NCBI RefSeq assembly: GCF_001625305.1 | Contig: NW_017804631.1 | Location: 236,016-300,015 of the forward strand | Reading direction: 5' to 3' | DNA: 64,000 bases | Source: Branchiostoma belcheri | Lineage: Eukaryota; Chordata; Leptocardii; Amphioxiformes; Branchiostomatidae | Part shown: positions 23,736 to 36,500 of the stretch, piece by piece | Numbering within the stretch: the first letter of the stretch is position 1 | Layout of the letters: each line of letters opens with the position of its first letter | Translations under genes and position numbers: made by a program | Notes under the pieces: generated by a model | What the model was told of the DNA's origin: nothing | The model's database searches: none | Seen by the model: only the letters and a program-made list of their open reading frames with translations

Positions 23736-25379
23736 TTTGTAGTGGCAAAAACTACCTCAACAAGTTCCACAACCTCATACATTCCCCAAATTACGTTTCC
23801 CCTACATGTTCATGATATATACTGTATTATATTCTCTACCAAATGACAGCCTTATCTCAACAAAGGTCATTTCTGCATTTCCTCATAAATTATGCAAATT
23901 AAGTCCTCATTTAGATAATTTATGCTTAATGATGTTAACGTCCAAATGCCTCGAGTATGACATTTCTGGCATTTACCATTATCAAATTACAGCAATTTTC
24001 ATTATAGAGGCAAATTAGGCCATTTTTTTACATATTAATTACATAGTTCATATCTGCTCATTTTCCCTTCGTTCCTATTACATATGTCGGAAGGTTGATC
24101 AGTCCGATCTTAGAACACAGTGGATTTGTAAAATTTCATCATTCATCATGCAAATTAGGTTGTCATTTACATAATTGCCTTTTTATTATCCTCAGTTTAT
24201 GTAAGCCCTTTTGTGTTATGTTGTTTACAGACAGACCTACATGTACACGCGAAAGCCTATGAAATTATGACTTGCTTACCGAAGGTAATTAGATGCTAGA
24301 CAAGTAGTCAGTAGTTGTAGGGTGTTTGTGAGTGACGTCACGACCACCATTTCTTCACGAGGTGGTAAAGTATTATATAAAGGCAACTGTTATGCGAAGG
24401 TTTATCAAACTTTGAACTTGGTACATATTTATGAGTGATATGAAATCTGCATGGTAAGGCATGTCATTTTTAAAATGACTTATTTAACCTGGAGGTTGCA
24501 GTTTTGTTGTAAAGGTAAGTCTTATTTATCTTAACATATCGTCTACTAATTTTGTGTGATGCTTTGTTTGCACTTTCCACTTTGAATCATAAAAAATGAA
24601 AGATTCTACTGCTGTCTTATCGGCTTTGTTTAATACTGCTAGACGGCTATCAGAAATAGAATATTAACTTACAATCACACAGTTAGCCCAAAACAATGTC
24701 TCATTGATTCATTCTCATTTAAATTTACGTAATTGTACTATGTTGCTTTATTTCTTAACACATCTACCCATGGATCAACGGACAGGTTAGCCTTGTCATG
24801 TGGCATGGTTTTGGCGACAACTTCCTTACATACAAACATATGGAGCTAATTTTTTGCATGAAAATCTACCGTTTCATATAGGACATTGAACAAACGCTTA
24901 TTAAGTAAGAGGACAACACAAAGCCAGACCCTAGCATAATTTAGGTGAGTGTAAATCAAATACTGTATGGTTCTCTATAAACAGGAATGACCTCATTTGC
25001 AGAGTGTTGTGAAACAACAAACCCAGATCTAGAGATAAAACTCAAAACATTATCTTTTTTCTAACTTTCACAATTCATTAGGAAAGCACGTTCTACAAGG
25101 TTTGACATCTCCAAAATCATATCGAGATATCAACGTATTCTGTGTTTTCAAAATCATGGCGAAGTCGTTAGGAAATATAGAACAGAAGCGCCTCCTAGAG
25201 CAAGAAAGATAAACGACAGGTGATCACAAAAGATACCTCACAACGACCTCAGGGCATCCAAAAACTGGCTCGTCGACCGTTTGACGTCACAGAAAAGATA
25301 CGCCAAGATAAAAACAGGCATTAAATGTCAACTACTGCTAGTCTGTCTTAATTTTCCAACGGGAGGAATATCCAGCAAC
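23736..25379. other. Intergenic, no gene supported
   Basis: AT-rich between the P450 stop and the tentative gene at 25380. Several ATTATGCAAATTA-like stretches (23885-24180) resemble a diffuse intronic repeat also seen near 11230-11540 and 26700-26960. No domain-bearing frame. Confidence 0.5.
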
Positions 25380-26269
25380 ATGTTGGGGCATATTTCTGAC
25401 CAGGTTTCCTTTTGGAACTTATTTTACATCGTCACTACAGTTTTGTACGTCCGTTCATGTACAGGTGAATCAGCTAATGACCATGTTTACATTATCCCCT
25501 GTGATAGCCTCAGTTTTGGGTCCACACTTTTTTTTCAGACGGAATATTCTACGTTACTTAACTATTAGTTCATATGGCATATAAAGCTCATATACTTCGT
25601 CTTCCAAAACGCAAAGATGCCAACAACTTATGGATTTACAGCATGCATACATAACAACAGAGCTAGGTAAACGACTGGTACTAAATTAAAGATAGAGCTT
25701 AGTAGTTAAGTGATCTCCAAGCAGATCTATCGGTGGGGGAAGACAGTATCAACTTGGCCAACTTCGGTAGGGAAATGCATATAGACTGGTCAATTTGATA
25801 CTGTCTTCCCTCACGGATAGATCTGCTTGGAGATTAGTAGTTTAGTGTAAATTGCTTCCCCTTGAAAATTACACAGATTCTGTGATACAATCACAATAAG
25901 CACCATACTTATTATTATCTCATGCAATAGTATTAAAACATTATGGCCCAAAATATAATTCAGCTGTTTATGAACTATAACTCGATCGAGATCACATTAG
26001 AGACCACGTCCGCTCTACTACTGGCTGCAATCGCCTACGGGGTCGAGTGTCCCCCATACATTTCGTCATTTGCAAGGTCATTTATTTACGTCTCGCTGCG
26101 TCTCAAAAGATCCCCTAAACCGAGCGTTATGCTGGAATGTCAAAACAAATGTCACTTTAGACAACACCTCAAAACCCGAACTGGTTGTGTATTTGGTGTT
26201 GCTTATTACCTCCATGAAAAATGGAGGCATTGTTTTCGGTAAGTCTGCATGTGTGTGTGTGTGTGTGTC

Positions 26270-26338
<69 letters not shown>

Positions 26339-27900
26339 GTTTCCAGACATTTACAGCCAGCATAACTTTTAAACCTTTGGATGGATTGTAATGATATTTG
26401 GTATGTAGGTAGGTATTGGGTAGGCAAAGGTCAATTTTAATACGGGCCTCCTGGTGGCTGACCTTGGTACTGCAGCAGAATTTCCGATTTTTGTATCTTT
26501 TGTCCTGAACATGCTATGGACCTTAGATTTTCGTGACAGATAGCTTTCCCTGTCAGGAGTAATTGGTGAAGGTTTGGACCCCCTAGCAACTTGTTCTAGA
26601 ACTGCAGGGGAGTTTCTGGCGAAATCTTTTAAAGCCGATAAGTCAAGATAGGAACTACATATTTCATCATTTTGGTATGTACGTAGCTGAGAGAGAGATG
26701 CACATAATCAGATGCAAATCATGCAAATCTGTTTTTTATACATTTAATCTAATCTATGGCAGGTGGAACATCAACAGATATCAATTATGCAAAAGATGAC
26801 GATAATTTGTATAATTAATGTGAAAATTCTGTGGTTCCTTATTGGTGAATGATGGTGAATTTTGTACCTTGTGACATGTGTAGAGTACTTAACATTTAAC
26901 ATCACTAAGCATATATTATGCTAATAAAGCGGGTATTTGCATAATTGATAAAGTTATGTCGAACGAAGGTTTGACAAAGGAGAGAAATTTTACACGCAAT
27001 GTATTGTAATTTGACTTTAGAAAAGTATAAATTGAACTAAATCAGGGTAATTACGACATTATTTCCATAGTCAATGAGACAAATAAAAAAGCATTTACAA
27101 AAACTCATATTTCATGGAAGTATATATACGTCTCCGAAATCTTGTCTAGATCTAAAAACATCACTAATCTTCCTGGAGTCCACACAAAGTATTACAAAAT
27201 GTAACCACGGGATGTACAACAAATTAAGGAATGGAAAACTGATATAAGCTTAACTGAAAACCGGAATGATAGTCAAAATAACGTAAATCAATTATACAAC
27301 AAAGTTTTATACGTTGTTTAAACGTAACATTGTTCATAACATTCCGCAGGAGAAGAATCAATTCATCAAGTAAGGACACAACTTAAAGTGAACAGAAACG
27401 CTGCTTACGATGAAGATACATTTACATCTCTCCAACACACACGTGATACTCCAAAGGACGAGGCAACAGAAGCCACGCTGAAACTAGGTGCAGATACAAG
27501 GACATTTCTGGATCTTTTTCACGACTTGATAGAAAAGCCTACTAAACACAGACAGATATTACAGAGCAGATTCTGTCATGGAAATATTTCTAAGCGACAT
27601 TCAAGAAATGCCATTGATAATCGTGGCACACATTTTCAGATTATCCCCACAACCAAAAAACTAAAACCTATATGGCCAACAGCCGTGTTACCTACCACAG
27701 ATATAACAATAACGCCAATCACATCCTTATCTGTAACAAGCAAAGAGACAACAGAACTATTTTCAGAAGATTCTAAAAGAAGAACCACACTGCTGCCTTC
27801 CATCACAGCCGATTTGGCTCGAACTTTGCACAGTGATAGTACTTGGCCCACAACCCCTCAAAATAGCTTTCCTTCCGGTCAACACCGATCGTTGCCATAG
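25380..27900 (+). CDS. Tentative secreted or membrane protein: signal-peptide exon plus Ser/Thr-rich exon
   Basis: Exon 1 25380-25464: ATG with A at -3; 28 codons with a hydrophobic core (FWNLFYIVTTVLYV) like a signal peptide, donor ACAG|gtgaat, phase 1. Exon 2 27350-27900: acceptor CCGCAG, phase 1, 183 codons to TAG. The product would be 211 residues, the second half rich in Thr, Ser and Pro (LPTTDITITPITS), as in mucin-like stalks. No domain is recognised. It may continue by splicing into the tyrosine-motif exons at 28336-28660, which would need an internal donor in exon 2 and a TM segment I could not find. Evidence is open frame, phase agreement and the signal peptide only. Confidence 0.4.
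25712..25845. mobile_element. Palindromic MITE, CTCCAAGCAG family
   Basis: GATCTCCAAGCAGATCTATC at the left and its complement at the right, with inner CAGTATCAA / TTGATACTG. Same family as 19527-19671. In the intron of the tentative 25380 gene. Confidence 0.75.
26204..26340. repeat. Short palindrome plus (GT)n microsatellite
   Basis: ACCTCCATGAAAAATGGAGG at 26208-26227 leads into a GT tract (26251-26334). The same palindrome starts a repeat at 32332, so it is probably the head of a dispersed repeat whose body continues to ~26960. Confidence 0.75.
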
Positions 27901-28335
27901 TAACGGGCCAAAAAAGTTTCGGGGCCATTTTCCCTGATTTAGACATGTGAAAAACATGAAATTTGGCATAGTTTAAGGCACGATTACGAGCAAGTGCTTT
28001 AATATTATGGAAAAACAAAGTATGGGCCTAAAAGACCAACTAATCCGCTATTCTAGAATAGCTTTGAAATTTTAAAGAAGTTCGTTTAAAGGACCTGAGC
28101 AACCCTAACACAATACAGTGTTTGAGGCTTAAGACAAAGCGTTATTTCTGCCCAACTTCGAAGTGCTGTAAGTCCAAAGATGGTGTTTTTTTTTGCTTCA
28201 AATTTGAATCATAGATACAAAAACATATGTGCTATAAAATGCATGGTTGCAAACTTTGGGCACTTCTTTGGTTGTCACGTGGTTGTCCTTAGAAGTAGGT
28301 CAAATTTTGAATTTGAGGGAAAATATGATTTTCAG

Positions 28336-28660
28336 CCATGGATACAATATCTACGAAAGAAGGAGAGCAATCTGATAAAGTCTTTTGACCAAGGTAACAC
28401 TATGTCTTGTCTATCTTAACTACCCCCAATTAGAGACATCGTCATGTACCATAAGTGACACCTGCCCGTCCGAGTACGCCCAATCAGAGTCATTACATTA
28501 TATTACATTAACAAATGAAGTTGGTGGCAGGGCCGCATGCAAAGTACACAGTGGTAACGCTGGTAGCCAAGCACAATACAGGCGACAAGAATATGCCAGT
28601 GAGAGTACAGATGACGATGAAGTCATGCTGTTTCAAGAATTTGTGTTCAAGCTATCATGA
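28336..28660 (+). CDS. Tentative 3' exons with ITIM-like tyrosine motif
   Basis: Exon 28336-28393 (acceptor TTTTCAG, phase 0 to 1, 19 codons, basic) and exon 28434-28660 (acceptor CAATTAG) with 75 codons to TGA. The second contains SLHYITL, which fits the ITIM consensus (L/S/I/V)xYxx(L/I/V), plus SEYAQSE and QEYASES. The pattern is that of a signalling tail of an immune-type receptor. The intron between them is only 40 bases, which is very short, and no TM exon was found upstream, so the model is weak. The stop codon lies 18 bases before a mariner insertion. Confidence 0.35.
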
Positions 28661-28679
28661 ATAAGGCCAGTAATACGTA

Positions 28680-29952
28680 CGAGGGTGGATCAAAAAGTTC
28701 TCGGCCTCACCTAGAAAACGTCGTGGCAGAAAAAAAATTTCTTTCACTATGTTTCAACATAGTCCCCTCTAACTGCAATGCACTTGGTCCAGTGATGTTC
28801 CGGGTTTGTTTTCCCCTTGTGGAAGAAGATTGAATCTGGAGCCCCCAGATAGGGCTCACCCGCACTGATGACGTCATCATTACCATAAAAACGTTGACCA
28901 CGTAAGTGGAATTTCAGTTTAGGAAATAGGTAGAAGTCCGAGGGTGCTAGGTCAGGTGAATTGGAAGGGTGGGGTTAGACTTCAAAGCCAAATTCGTTTG
29001 CTGCTGTCACTGACCCCTGTGCTGTGTGGACAGGTGCATTGTCATCACGCCAGCTCGGTGCTTTCCTCTCCTTATCTCTTTGATCGTTGTCCTCAACTGT
29101 TGCTATTCTGTTAAATAGTACTCCCCATTGATGTTTTAACCTATTCGCAGGTATTCAGTCATGCTTACTCCCTTGCTGTCCCAGAAAACAGAGACAAAAC
29201 CCCTGTCAACGGATGAAACTCGATAAAAATTCTTGGGGGCCGGGAAACATTCTTCATTCATTGTTTGTTCTGTTGTTTTGATTTGGGGTGAAAGTGGTGA
29301 AACCATGTCTCATCTTGGGTGAAAAATGTTTTGAGGTAATTGCATGGATTGGACTGAATTCGTTCCTTGAAATGTCCAGCTTGTTTAACTTCTGATGTTC
29401 AGAAAACATTCTAGGCACCCACCTTACAGACAGGTTGCTCATCCCCAGGATGTCTGACAAAACATTGTGAACAGAGCCACAACACAGGCTAAAGACTCTG
29501 CTACATGTTGGACAGTCTCACATCTGTCATTTACTACCATGTGATGGATGGCCTCAACTGGATTGTCCATGGTGCTGATTTGTGGCATCCTGACATATGT
29601 TCATCTTTGGTGCTCACCTTGCAGCGCTTGTAGCTAGCAACCCACTTCTTTATAGTTGAATAAGAAGGGGAGTCATCACCAAGTGTCCTGACCATGTGTT
29701 CATGGATTTCCTTACGAGAAATCCCTTTTTATCGATATACATGATCACAGCACACGCTTCTGTTGCGGCCATTTTGTGATTTTGCCCTCACCCGCCCCAT
29801 TTTCACGGGGCGTCACGTGCTAACTAATGAATATAGAAATTTGAATTTTTGTGTGCAGTGATGTAAGACATCATAGTATACAGTTATACTAAAGAATATG
29901 AGTTTGCCCTTTATTTTCTAGGTGAGGCCGAGAACTTTTTGATCCACCCTCG
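28680..29952 (-). mobile_element. Mariner (Tc1/mariner) DNA transposon, decayed, 1273 bp
   Basis: Perfect-looking inverted ends (CGAGGGTGGATCAAAAAGTT at the left, its complement at the right, both continuing through GGCCTCACCTAGAAAA) with TA on each side (28678-28679 and 29953-29954). The - strand has recognisable mariner transposase words: TLGDDSPSYSTIKKWVASYK and DEHMSGC. The gene is broken by several stops and frame changes, so it cannot encode transposase. Both ends are so well preserved that the insertion is probably younger than the other transposons here. Confidence 0.93.
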
Positions 29953-30071
29953 TACTAACGATATTTCTGTTGGTGTTTCCATGATTAATTATCCTATCTT
30001 TTTTTATGTTCATTTGTTCATTTGATTGTTCTATATGCAAATAAACAAACAAAACAAAACAAACAAACTTA

Positions 30072-30449
30072 GGCCATAGTATAGGCCATGTTGATTTAAT
30101 TATACTCGTATGAATTTTCGACCGTTTCCAAAAAAAGTTTTTCAACCATACTGTAAATTGAAACAGTTGGAAAATAAGCAAAATATATACCAAAAAAAAT
30201 ATTGGAAAATCATTCGAATGCCGTAGAATGCCAAAATCAAACGCAAAAGATCAAAATGAAATGTTTTTAATGACTAGATTATCCGTACTCTGTGTCATTT
30301 GTTCAATCTTCATAACCAATTAGATTTCATAATGATAGGAATTTTTTTGCGATAATGAAAACAACTTTTTTTATTCGCACGCTCGCATGCATGAGTTTTG
30401 GGGTTCCCAGAGGATGTCATCTATATAATCAAATCAAATCAACATGGCC
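30072..30449. mobile_element. MITE, GGCCATGTTGATTTG family, TTA TSD
   Basis: Ends GGCCAT... and ...AACATGGCC with inner ATGACATCC-type blocks. TTA at 30069-30071 and 30450-30452. The left edge shows a small local duplication of GGCCAT. About 390 bp, like the copies at 47225, 48028, 56875 and 58358. Confidence 0.8.
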
Positions 30450-30452
30450 TTA

Positions 30453-32382
30453 TCTGTAAAAAAAAAATGTCACCCATGATGCCAGGTGGTACAAATCGAA
30501 AACCAGCATAGTCGAAGTATTCCATCTACTGATTGAAATGTTTTAATGTTAAATATGAATTTGATTTGAATATATTTTGTACTAGAAGTATCAATGTATC
30601 GTATTCATGATTCTAAGTATACGCATTGAAATAGATAAATGACTACAAGTTGTCATGCTTATTTGATCTAATGCAGTATCTTGCTGGAAAAGTTGTCAAG
30701 TAGTTCAGAATGTTTGCATAACATGTTGAGTTGAATATACATATTCTTTAGACATATTCTTTAGTTAAATTATTAATACAAGGGGCTATAGGTATTGTAA
30801 TATTTTATTTACTTTTTGTAACATATAAATAATATAATTTTTCTGACAACTCTCCACTGTCACTAATGAAAGTTTGTGGATGCTACCTGAAACTTCTGAC
30901 CGTAATATCCAGTTGCTTCAGTAACTGTTTTTTACCTGGATGTCTTACCTTCACCGAAGAAAGGTCCTTGGCTATTTTTTTCAGGGACGCAGACTAGTAA
31001 CTACATATCTGGTTCTTGTTTGATAAGCAGGTCCTATCATGAATAACATAAATAATAATCAAAATGAAAATCACTTCTCTCTGATCCAAGATTTAAAGCA
31101 TTCTGTCTGTAATTGCATGGGGCCCTATCTTGAGAACATAAACGGGGACACATAGCTCATTAAGTTTCAAGGATGATAGGCTCCTTTTGTCCGGTTTGTC
31201 CATTACCTTTAGTAGTACTGAAGCGAATGTAACATCTATTGTACTGAATATAATAAAAACACTGCTGAACGGTTTTAAAGTATACAGAAAGAAATTCTTT
31301 CAAATTATTTCACACTTTACAGGAAAAACAGGTACTTCTTTTATTGCTTGTCATATAAAATCAACATACGTAAGTAAAGCTTACGTCACATATGAAGTAT
31401 TTAGCTCAGCATGTAGAAAATTAATATTCATGTATTGATATCTTACTGATAAAAAGAATCACAACAGGCAACTTTTACTCTATAAAAGGATATGAAAAAG
31501 AAGTTTTGTTTGAGGAGCCTAACTCCATTGTTTTATCACTACTGTATACCTCCGTATCTATACATCATTTGGTACATTAACGTCTAGAATCAGAAAATTG
31601 CATTCAGCCTGTTTGATAACTAAAATTCGTGACTTAATTGTCCGTCTGGGATTTCGAATTGCGTGGGCGGATCCTTTTAGTGACCTCGGCAGGCATCATT
31701 GCTCTGGTCGCGTTGTTCCCGGACAAACTCTCTCGATCGCTCGTCAAACCTCGCTTGGTGAACTACAGTTGAGATACTGGTAGGTTATGTTGTACTTTAG
31801 ATGTTGCTGCTTTCTACCAGACTGGTTACCAAAACCTATTTTAGCTCCTGAGTCTTGTTTGCCCCCTGTGCAGGCTAATAGCCTCCAGTAATCTTTACTA
31901 AGAGGTTATGGATGGTAAAATAATGCTCCGTTCCTCCACTTTGCCTTCAGTGAACGGCGTTCATGGATGGATTCCAGGCTAACATAGTCGTGTTTTCTTT
32001 GACAAACTAACAGTTTGAATATGAGTGTCTGTGGAACATATTTAATTTAGTAGGCATTACATGTTTCTTTAGTGAATCGTATGAATTTATCTGATAAAAT
32101 TCGTAGGTCAGTTGGTAATAAATGCATTGTATGCCATATAATTCATATATATTCCCTAAAATCTACGTGTAACTTTGTAATAAATCGATGTATGCCGTTA
32201 AACCCGTATGACTTTGATAAATTTCATGTTAATATGTTTTTACCTCTCGACACTTTCCAGTACCGCCAACTTAAAAAAATCCATCCGCCAACGTTTCATA
32301 TAAGTCATATAACATGAGTTCTGTAGCTAGTTACCTCCATGAAAAATGGAGGTGTTGTTTTTGGCGTGTCTGAGTGTCTGTG
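30453..32382. other. Intergenic, no gene supported
   Basis: AT-rich. A degraded end of the hairpin family (CCAGTTGCTTCAGTAACTG and ACCTGGATGTCTTACCTTC) is at 30910-30956. 31855-31895 has a CCTGTGCAGG-type end like that beside the 17177 palindrome. Confidence 0.5.
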
Positions 32383-33326
32383 CACGGTGGTAAAATCTGG
32401 GCTGCAAAGTTCCCACATTTCATAGAATCCGAACTGTGTTCGATGGTGTTCGATCTGGGCGATTCGAATCGAACCCGCGTTCCATTTCGGGGTCACCTGC
32501 GGTCATTTGCAATAAAGCGGCAAAACAAGCCCTTTTGCCTGAGTGACTCGTAATAGATAAAAAACAACACTTTTCTATAGATACAAACAGTTTCCAGGAT
32601 AGTACATGTCCGCTATCATTTTTTTGTCGGACATGTAACATGTAGCGAAGCTACTGTCGTATCCTTGGGTGACCTTGAATACTGTAATGATTCTTTACAC
32701 CTGTATGAAAAACACAATGCACACTTTTGGGAGATATGACATGTCTGCAAAACTCGTTCAAACCTGGAAACATGGAGAGTCTAACATACCCCATTTACGG
32801 CTCAAAATGACTGTCAGGGTTGTCCCGAAAATCGTGCTTTTGGAATTTTTGAAAAATGCGCTTGATTTTGAATTATGGGTAATTTAGTGCGAAAAAAAGC
32901 CAAAATATTCGATTTTTTCACCTATTTGTCGACAAAAACTATACTTAAAGTCAGAAATTAAAAATCCCTAAAGCACGATTTTTCATCTTATTCCTAGTCG
33001 TCGAAAAATATAAAAATCAGTGATCTTGCGTAATATGTGTAGCCAGGTTTGCTCGGTGATTGGCTAAAATATGGCGCTCCGAAATCCCGAAAATTATCGA
33101 CTTTTTTAACGAAATCCGAAAAAATCATCCATTTAGCGCAAAAAATCGCCATTAAATGTATGTAAAGACGATAATTTTGTTTTATTTCAATGAAATTTCC
33201 CCTCGATACTAGTTTGTTTATTTTCAAATGTTTTACGGTTAGCCCAAAATCGCGTCTTGTAACCCGATACTTTATCGAACGCACACAGCAATGGGAAAGA
33301 ATGCCGTAGTGACAGACCGCCGTGGT
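32383..33326. repeat. ~945-bp dispersed repeat, copy 2 (copy 1 at 9437-10399)
   Basis: Same start (CACGGTGGTAAAATCTGGG), same internal order and same end (GTAGTGACAGACCGCCGTG) as 9437-10399. It sits ~190 bases upstream of the first identified exon of lectin B. Preceded by the CCTCCATGAAAAATGGAGG palindrome. Confidence 0.75.
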
Positions 33327-33514
33327 GTGTGTGTTTGTGTTTCTGCCAATAAGTCCATATGAACAACATTTTTTCATAATTTTTGGTGTTTAAGTAGCTG
33401 AGAGAGATGTACCTGTTGTACTTTCTTTTAAATTTTGTATGAAACCTGGAGGATTAGCCTTTTGGGTTAAAAGGCATAGAAATAAAGACAAAGACCGACC
33501 CTTTTGTTACAGAA

Positions 33515-36500
33515 ATGGAAACAAACGACATGAATCTTGACGACCACGAGTACAGCAATGCCGACAGCGACAGTCTTCAACAGACTGGTGCTCTGAGGAA
33601 AAACGGTAATTTTTTTTTATTTGTTTATTTATTTATCCAGGAATTACATGTCGCCTATTGGCGGTTTTCAAAGATTCCTGGGGGGATAACCCCAACAAAA
33701 CTTCATGGCATTTAAAATTATAACAAAAGATTAAAGATGAACTAACAAAGGTCAACTAAAAATAGATAAACTTATCATGAGCAAGACGAAATCGTAACTA
33801 ACACATCAACAATCAAATGAAATAAGGTAAACAAACACATCTATTACCTCCTTCAGTAAATATTGACCATAATGAACAAACAACATGGTAAAAACAGAGA
33901 GTGCATTCCTCGTGACTATAAGCCCCAATTTCAGTGGATAGGTTAGAACACAATAATAATAGATTTATTTTGATACTCATAAATTACCGGATTGAATCAT
34001 CTAAACGATGTATCTGAATTTTTGTGAAATATATATTTTTTATAATATCTAGTAATATTTTATGTAAAACTTCTGAAGTAAACATGGTTCGAAGCCTGTA
34101 AACCGTAGGAAAAGATAAGCCAAACAAAAAAATGTTTTTCAAAGTAATTTTTCATAGCAATTTTCAGTTACACCAGTAAATTTGATAAAAAGGAGAAGAT
34201 GTCGTTATAGAAAATAATTGTATCGATTTCTTAGCTCGGTGAGATTTTGCGTGGGATGTAACAGTTTGAGATTATGTATGAAGCTCTATGACGTTTGAGG
34301 GTATGTATTGAGCTCCTGGTAAGGATGGTGATGTTTGTATAATTGTAGTAGTAATTTTTTGTTATCCTTTTATGTCTCAGGCAGTTACTTTTTAAGCCCA
34401 TATTACCTTATTATGCAAAGTCAATAGTATATTGAAATTAAAGGACGATTTACCCCTCTATCTAAATGTGGAATGGTGATCTTGTCTGGGGATAGTAGGG
34501 AGTATTATGCAACAAATATAATAAAGTCCTGTGTAATCCGGTGTCACTTCTACCAGGCTTATTAAGAACATGGGCGTAATCTAACTTTTTGTGTTAAGCT
34601 TCACCGATTTAATTTTATGGATTACATCCTTTGAAGACCCCAAAACTAGTGCGCGCGGGCGAATAAAAAAAATTCCGGCGAAAAATAAAAATGCTACTGA
34701 ACCACAGGAATACATTGCCGGCATTGTGAATTTGCGGCATTACATAGTGACGTATACGACAAGCCGGCACATGTTGGCTTTGTGTGAAAATTTATGCATC
34801 GGCATTGTACGTATGTACTGAGTAGAGCTTCTGTAGCCTGAATGCCGTCCTCCAGGGTTACCACCGGCTCCGTATTGTTGCTAACTACCATTGACTACCC
34901 AGGCCTAGAGCCAGAGCAGAGCCTCGGAGGACGTGATCTTTTTTTAGAACAGGCGAAAATCAATGCGCGCGTGATTAAGTCAGTGTGGATCTGACTTACT
35001 AGGTCAAATGATATTGACATGTAAACAGCGTCGAAGGACTGCCTTTCTGGGACATTTCACCTTACTGATGTCAAATTGGGTACTACTGTAATTCCTTAAG
35101 TTCACCGTTTTAACTGTCACTTCTGTACCGTGAACTTATGTTAATAATTCCTGGACTTTCTTTTTCCTCGCCACAGTGAATATATAGTTCCGTGAACAAG
35201 TCCATTTTTCTCAGACCGTGAACTTTTGCTACCGTGAACATAACGTGAATTTCAGTATGTTGACTTACACGAAAGTATTGATTTGGCCGAGATGTTTTTT
35301 TTTTTTGTATCTGTTCGCCTGGGCAGAGAAGTTTGACAGCACGTTGGGCAGGATTGACAGGTAGGATTATTATAGATGGTAAGGCCAGCAGTGAAGGTAT
35401 TAAAATCATGTCAGGAGCCTGTTCGTATTAGTTTTTCAAAGTAGGATTCAGGTCACCGAAAATTGCAAATTTTAACCCCGTAAAAAATTTCATCAGGTTG
35501 GTGAACGAATGAATAGCAAAGCAATTAATTCTTTTTACGAGACGACTTTTCATGGCCGTCTGTCATCTTCATTGGGGCAAGTCTGACTTGTTTGCACTTT
35601 AAACCATGTAACACCTTTAGTGCACTATGGACCAAGTAACATCTCGCGTCAGTGCACAGCAAACCAGAATTACCCTGATGTAGATGACAGACGGTTATCG
35701 AAACGTCGGCTCGTAAAAAAATAAATGGTTGTGATCAAAGGACTTTGCTATTCATGCAAATTTTAACTAAAAATAAATGTTCCAACACAAGAGAAAAATG
35801 TTCTCACCTAGAGAAAAAAATTATATTCTTCAAAGTCTGAAATTTACTCTTTCTTGTCCTGGTTTGATTGCAGGCAGAGAGCTGCCGACCACCCCTATCG
35901 AAGATGCACTTGCTGAGGTTAACGATGCTGCTGGTTACTATGATGAAGTCCCTGACAGCCACGTGTACAATTACATCGACAGAAAAGATATTAACAACCT
36001 ACGTCAGGCTGGTGAAGATAACGCACCTGGTACACAGCCAGCTGATAAAGACATTGCAGTCCCCATTAACGTTTTGGTTTTATGAAGTACGTGCCTGGTG
36101 CCTTACGACAAGACGCCGATAAAGGTAATGTTATAAGGTATCCTTTCTAGCACAGATAAAAACAATTCTTAGTGTTAGTAGAATATTCTTCAAACAGTGA
36201 CTGTTTTTAAAAGGTAAATCACGTACCTTCAAATGTTCGGTGTCGACTGTACATCTTGATCACGGAGTGACCTACAGTCTGGCGAGAACACGAGACTACA
36301 CTTGTGTGGATCTTCTAGATCTGCAACCCCCCCCCGCCTCCTTGTCTGACTTGTGATGTTCCTCAGTCCGTTCCCATAGAGATCTTTCGGTTTCACATAC
36401 ACCTCACCACACCGTTCACACAATATCTTGCACATTTAAAAACAGTCACTGATTGAAGAATATTCTATTAACTGTTAATTCTACGTGACTGATGAACCTC

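Noticed and set aside
28180-28419. One 79-codon protein-coding frame beginning at 28180
   Set aside because: The upstream half has no start context or hydrophobic pattern; only the last 19 codons (28336-28393) sit behind a good acceptor.
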